A stretch of 64,000 nucleotides of DNA from Marsupella aquatica (lineage: Eukaryota; Marchantiophyta). Made by a program: the position numbers and the translations under genes. Where the stretch lies: NCBI GenBank assembly GCA_973895155.1, contig OZ316893.1, positions 10,292,001 to 10,356,000 of the forward strand. Direction: 5' to 3'. How positions within the stretch are numbered: position 1 is the first letter of the stretch; each line of letters starts with the position of its first letter. This document shows, piece by piece, positions 59,509 through 64,000 of this stretch. Under the pieces are notes generated by a model. It worked only from the letters and a program-made list of their open reading frames with translations. It was not told the DNA's origin and searched no databases.

Positions 59509-60642
59509 ATGGCGGCCAAGCACCTGCAGCTCAGCACTCAGATTCAGGCCAGTTTCGGCAAGCCAGATGACCCTGATTACGTATTTGACATCGTCGCCAA
59601 TGGAGACAGATCAATGGCAGTGTCTCTGTCGACGAATACGATCAAACTTTACGACCCAACGACAGGGGGATTCAAGGGCGATTTGCTAGGGCACACTTGC
59701 ACCATCAGTGGCCTGAGTTTCCCTGACCCCAACTCGCCACAGTTGCTGCTCTCTTCCTCTACCGACTCCACAATTAGAGTGTGGGACGTCCGAGTTGGAA
59801 AACAGGTGGATCTCTTCAGAGCGCCTGGATCGTCTGATGAGATATGGAGCTTCAGTGTTGGAGGGAGCCAGGCACATTTCATTGCAGCCGGTGGAAATGG
59901 CCAAGTGTTGATATGGGATCGGAGGTCAAAGAAATTGGTAGCAAATTGGGATGAAGTTCACACTGAAGCTGTCACCCATGTCGAGTTTCATCCGTCTAAG
60001 AAAGAACAGCTACTCACAGCCTCGGTGGATGGACTAATCAATATATTTGATACGAAGGGTGATCTTGACTGTGAAGACGCTCTGGAAAATACACTGAACG
60101 TCGGGACATCACTCTCAAAGTTCGGCTTTTATGGAAAGGATAATCAGATGGTCTGGGTTATGACGCACATCGAAACTCTCAGCATATGGGACCTGGAAGA
60201 TCAGCGGGAAGCAATTACCTTTGGTGACACTCGCACGAAAGCTTCGTTCTGTTGGGGTCTCCCATCTGTCACCTACTTGATCAATTGCCATTCTACCCCC
60301 GGAACAGAAAATTTGTGGCTCGCAGCTGGTAACAATGATGGTACTGTTGGATACTTTCCAATTACTTCAACCAAGTCTGGCAATCCTTCAGCTCCAAGTC
60401 CGGGTGTCTTTGGGGATGTCAGTGCAGTTTTGGAAGGCGGCCATGAGGGTGTTGTGCGAAGTATTTGGTTGAACGAGACCCTGGGTTTGGAGCAAGCACA
60501 ATTTTGCTGGACAGGTGGAGAAGATGGTCGGCTTTGTAGCTGGTCACAGAATGGTAGCACACAAACAGGACGGGCTTGGATCTCGAGTAATCTCGTCATG
60601 AGAAAACACAATAGTTCAAAGCGCAGACCAAGTCCGTACTAG
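59509..60642 (+). CDS. GTS1: WD40-repeat protein, WDR89/GIGANTUS1-like
   Basis: Beta-propeller scaffold protein. The plant relative GIGANTUS1 is reported to affect growth and germination, but the biochemical role is unclear. A single exon encodes 377 residues. WD blades carry VSLSTNTIKLYD, GHTCTISGLSF with STDSTIRVWDVR, FIAAGGNGQVLIWDRR, HTEAVTHVEFHPSKKEQLLT with ASVDGLINIFD, ETLSIWDLE, and finally GHEGVVRSIW with FCWTGGEDGRLCSW. The KYDV-like C-terminal tail of relatives is replaced by a basic tail ending NSSKRRPSPY. The ATG at 59509 is preceded by GCGAGGCG, has a purine three bases before it, and is the first in frame. The lack of introns is unremarkable in this type of genome. Confidence 0.9.
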   Translation: MAAKHLQLSTQIQASFGKPDDPDYVFDIVANGDRSMAVSLSTNTIKLYDPTTGGFKGDLLGHTCTISGLSFPDPNSPQLLLSSSTDSTIRVWDVRVGKQVDLFRAPGSSDEIWSFSVGGSQAHFIAAGGNGQVLIWDRRSKKLVANWDEVHTEAVTHVEFHPSKKEQLLTASVDGLINIFDTKGDLDCEDALENTLNVGTSLSKFGFYGKDNQMVWVMTHIETLSIWDLEDQREAITFGDTRTKASFCWGLPSVTYLINCHSTPGTENLWLAAGNNDGTVGYFPITSTKSGNPSAPSPGVFGDVSAVLEGGHEGVVRSIWLNETLGLEQAQFCWTGGEDGRLCSWSQNGSTQTGRAWISSNLVMRKHNSSKRRPSPY

Positions 60643-60671
60643 GGTATCACATGGGTATGGATAGATGAATT

Positions 60672-61110
60672 TGCCAGATTAGGAGACCTAGGTCACCGAA
60701 AGGTTTTGGTCAGAGAGGGGGTTTACCTGCACTGGTTGAGCTGGTAAAGGCCATATTAGAAGACTTTAGGTCAACGAAAGGTTTCGGTCAGACAGGGGGG
60801 GTTACCTGCACTGGTTGAAAGGTAAGGAGACGGATGTTCCGACTCTCGGCATCTTTGGTAGTCATCTTACTAAGAGAGGTTTGAGTCAATGATAGGATTT
60901 TTGCTTCTGCTCCAACAACCTGGATTTTGTAAGATAGTCCCATCGTCTAGGAATGATCGTTTGCACTGGTTGAGCAGGGTAGGAGACGGATGTTCTGACT
61001 CTCGGGATCTTCGGTAGTCATCTTACTAAGTGAGGTTTGAGTCAACGATAGAATTTTTGCATGTCCTCTAACAACCTGGAATTTGTAAGATAGTCCCATC
61101 GTCTAGGATG
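60672..61110. repeat. Nested tandem repeats after the WD40 gene
   Basis: A unit of about 85 bp with AGGTCAMCGAAAGGTTTYGG and TTACCTGCACTGGTTGA occurs twice (60690-60850). A longer unit with AGGAGACGGATGTTC, GTAGTCATCTTACTAAG and AAGATAGTCCCATCGTCTAG is duplicated with a period of 156 bp (60825 and 60981). The two share the TGCACTGGTTGA phrase. Confidence 0.7.
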
Positions 61111-62025
61111 GATTGATGGAGTGTAAATTGAAAACAGAGATTAACGGACTTGCGACTTCAAGCGCCACTGTCCATCTCAAAACCTGGATCCACCAGGTTT
61201 CACCATTTTTAGTACATTTTTCCTGAAATTATGGAGCAAAATTTCACCCTAGAGGAGAAGAATGTGAAAAAGGGAGAAGTCTTGGACACTTCTCCTTGTA
61301 TATGGCCAGTGGTGGTTTGACTAGCTTTTCTCCTCTGATCTTGGTACTTATTTTGCTTGATCCCCTTCAATAGCGATAATTTGGGCTGGTCTGAGATAGT
61401 GCCTTCCTTCCTCATGATCTTGTAAAATAATGAGATTGTGCCTGTATGGGATTGTAGAGAGAGCTGACTCAAATGGCTATAGTGAAAGGAAGTATATTGT
61501 GGTAGTCAATCGCAGCCAAATCCAATCCATTCATTTTGCGAGGGACTGCGTAATTTGGAGTAGCGAAAAGTGCAAGAGATGAAGAACTCCTTATCTGTTT
61601 CCCTGTCCGTGTTTTTGGATATGTAGAGCCACGAGGGTGTACCTGGGTCTCTCATATTGGCACGACATCTAGAGGAAAACATCGGGACATTTTTCTCATT
61701 ACTCCCAAGCAGATATGATCTCTTCCAGAAGTCAAATATATTGAGAATCCATGATCTCAGTCTGTTAAAATCGAATCATGATTTCATTTGGAGTCGAAGG
61801 AATCTTCAGATTTTTCGATGGTTAACATACATGAAGGGCTGCAGAAGGATGTAAGGAACTTTCCTCAAAATCCTGCTACGAAGTGATAAAATGGAAACCT
61901 CAGCGCCCAAAAAATATACAGGAGGAAATTAACTAACCACTGTGGTGAATCGTCTGTCCTTCAGTAAGACAGTTGAAACCCACTCAAGAGAGGAATCTCA
62001 TTGCTAGCAACACTTATAGCATACT
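61111..62025. other. Intergenic DNA, no gene seen
   Basis: It includes the 3' flank of the minus-strand SDR gene. Short frames at 61209-61472 and 61657-61854 are not recognisable. Confidence 0.4.
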
Positions 62026-63465
62026 TTACACAGCTGAAGAATGGACAGATTGAAACACACGTGCCCACTTCTCTGCATCTTTCCCAGGGCCATCTCCCTG
62101 TGTCAAATATCACAAGACCGTTCATAAACGTCAGCACCATCAAGTAAGGAGCTCACTGAAGCACAGATAATGAAAATTTTGGAGAGAAGTGGCTTAACTG
62201 CGCTAATTTTCCCTTTGCTTAATTGCATCGATAGCAGTTTACATGTATCTCACCTCAACAGAAATGACCTCATAGGTTTGGCCTTTTGTACAATCAAGGT
62301 CCAAAGTACGCACGCAAGCTTCAGCAACAACTAATCTGCTTGCTTCTCCAACAAGCTTGTCCCCTAATTTTACAACAAAGCATATCGGCAATCAATTTGC
62401 AGCAACAAACCATAATCTCAGTAGGACAAGTCATCAGTCGGTACACAGACACGCAGATATTGCGGCATTTTCAATAGAATGCACACTTGCAATCAATGGC
62501 GAGGAGTATAGTCTATGGAGTGTAACTACCTTGGCCCAGAATTACATCACGTCGTGTCCCGGCAGTAGCCTGGAGGAGCGTATTTAGATCATACGATGTG
62601 TATGGTCCATCTGTCAGCCTCCCTGGTCTGCATAATGCACAGAAAGCATGATCAGTTGCTCAGAAGCTCGACCTACATAGGAACATACTGTGCAATAATA
62701 CAACTGAAGGTTGACAAGGAACACGTTCTTACCTTATGATGGTGAATGGGATACCAGAATTTCTCAAGTGATCCTCTCCCATTTTTTTGTACTTGAGCAC
62801 CCCGAACAGGTTCAATATCCTGCGCTTGAGTATCAACAGAGATGGTCATAAACGGCTAAGGATCCAGAATGACTAAAAAGTGCGTACTTTATCTCGCTGC
62901 TACGGATCCTGATGAACTTCTTTCAAAACCAAAAGAGAGAGAAGACACTAGTGTTAGAAAAATGACAGAAGTGACAGAATAAAGGACAACTTGAACACAA
63001 CGAAGAGAATAGTCCAGAGTCTCACTTAAATGGTAACTCATCGGACTTCGTGACTCCAATGGAAGATACTAGCACAATCTTTTGCACGGACTTTGGAACT
63101 GCATCTACCACATTCCGCACTCCAATCCAATCTTCCCAACCCCAAAAAGGTCCATGCAAATCAGATCATTATTGTCTATCCACCCCCCTCGAAGTAGGGA
63201 AAGCGATACCATCCAATTCAAGGGGTCACCACAAAAATGCTTTGGCAGGAAGGAAAATCTAGAAAGTGAACTTACAATTTGATAACGGCGTTAGAGTAGA
63301 GAAAGCTTACAATCCACTCCCATGGAAATAGAAGAAATGTAAGAACAAAAGCAAAAATCAGGAAACAACGTAGACCTCACCTGTTTGTTCTGGTCCGTTG
63401 TCGCCACTCCAGCGTTGTGAAGGGAAAGCTGTTGTCCCTGTGGCATTGATGACATGGGTGATACC
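62026..63465 (-). CDS. Atypical short-chain dehydrogenase/reductase (NAD(P)-binding), C-terminal exons, 5'-partial
   Basis: Plant NAD(P)-binding Rossmann protein of the atypical SDR group (related to At4g31530-type proteins); substrate unknown. Exons from the 5' side: 63381-63465, 63026-63131, 62733-62819, 62530-62627, 62254-62363 and 62026-62097, giving 185 residues with GT-AG introns and agreeing phases. Sequence blocks are GITHVINATGTTAFPSQRW, SVQKIVLVSSIGVTKSDELP, NLFGVLKYKKMGED, RPGRLTDGPYTSYDLNTLL, GDKLVGEASRLVVAEACV and the end PGKDAEKWARVF. The usual glycine-rich Rossmann motif should lie upstream. I could not find it between 63466 and 64000, so the first exons are probably outside the window. 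A minus-strand frame at 63729-63974 is open but does not match the family. Confidence 0.85.
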
Positions 63466-64000
63466 CTGCAAAGTGCAGACCCACAAGATTACCTTCCAAA
63501 CGAGAAAGTACCCCCCAGACCTGAACATCTTGCAACAGTGTTTGGAGCTTACAAAAAACTCAACACACATTCAGTAGGGTTAATGAGCATAGACAGAGGG
63601 AATACCTTAAGGAATCAATTTTCCATTATGTGATGACGTAGACTTGACTATGCAGACCAGATTCACTCATCAGAGCCGAAGGAATTTGCAGAGTGCGTGT
63701 TTAATTAGGAGAGTTTCCACAAGTAATATCACTGCCTACTACACATCCTAAAAATTGAACAATGACCACCCAAATGCCGGCTCTGACTGGAGTGCCCATG
63801 AGCATCTCCAATTGAACCTTTTGACCTAACCAAAGTATCAAGCACGCCATAAATTGTAGCTTTCATTTCGGAGAAGTTTTCAAACCTCAAATAATTTGTC
63901 ATTAAGAGCCTCCCGTTCCCGTGTATCCCCCATCCGGATCTGTCAGGAGCAACCGCGACGTCAAAGCCTTTCATTCCATGTACCTCTGTTATTCAGGAAG
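63466..64000. other. Probable intron of the SDR gene, running off the window
   Basis: It precedes the exon at 63381-63465 (acceptor GCAG at 63466-63469). A minus-strand frame at 63729-63974 (GFDVAVAPDRSGWGIHGNG) is uninterrupted for 80 codons and follows an AACAG-like acceptor near 63985. It could be an unrecognised exon, but no family match supports this. Confidence 0.3.

Overview
The window is nuclear DNA of a land plant. Genes are split by GT-AG introns, and several products are plant-specific and plastid-targeted: a thylakoid lumenal pentapeptide protein and a plastid phosphoenolpyruvate/phosphate translocator. Gene density is low (nine host genes recognised in 64 kb) and intergenic DNA is full of degraded repeats. 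The style fits a bryophyte, probably a moss, but that placement is inference because no rRNA or organelle marker is present.

Layout. 1-3.3 kb: PIF/Harbinger DNA transposon region with a MYB/SANT-like gene facing an intact DDE transposase, both next to repeats of a short TTTCGTTTTGCA-like motif. 3.3-8.8 kb: non-coding, with a foldback, a degenerate tandem array and microsatellites. 8.85-10.56 kb: NECAP-like endocytic adaptor (+, 3 exons). 12.15-13.06 kb: single-exon DUF3074/START-like gene (-) resembling a mainly fungal family. 13.2-16.2 kb: repeats, including a Tourist-like MITE with TTA target duplication. 16.35-19.95 kb: thylakoid lumenal 17.4 kDa protein (+, 7 exons, one GC-AG intron). 20.7-24 kb: a SINE-like element and decayed DNA. 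24.38-25.62 kb: intronless mitochondrial pyruvate dehydrogenase E1 alpha (+). 27.65-32.12 kb: multiple inositol polyphosphate phosphatase (-, 11 exons). 33-37.7 kb: three different tandem arrays and LTR remnants. 38.74-39.79 kb: F-box/kelch protein (+). 41.96-46.14 kb: plastid PEP/phosphate translocator (+, 9 exons). 47.69-49.01 kb: UFM1 (-, 5 exons, start codon apparently split by an intron). 49.3-52.3 kb: duplicated UFM1-upstream DNA and dispersed repeats. 52.33-58.87 kb: a complete Ty1/copia element with identical 114-bp LTRs and a CACAA target duplication, but with stops, frameshifts and lost active-site residues. 59.51-60.64 kb: WDR89/GTS1-like WD40 protein (+). 62.03-63.47 kb and beyond the right edge: C-terminal part of an atypical SDR protein (-).

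The host genes are unrelated housekeeping genes (endocytosis, photosynthetic lumen, pyruvate oxidation, inositol phosphate turnover, plastid PEP import, ufmylation, protein turnover) and form no cluster or operon. Multi-exon models were built by hand from reading-frame continuity, splice dinucleotides and family resemblance; exon coordinates are given in each entry. The most notable points are the fungal-type DUF3074 gene, the split UFM1 start codon, the very young yet mutated copia element, and the Harbinger pair with its shared repeated motif.
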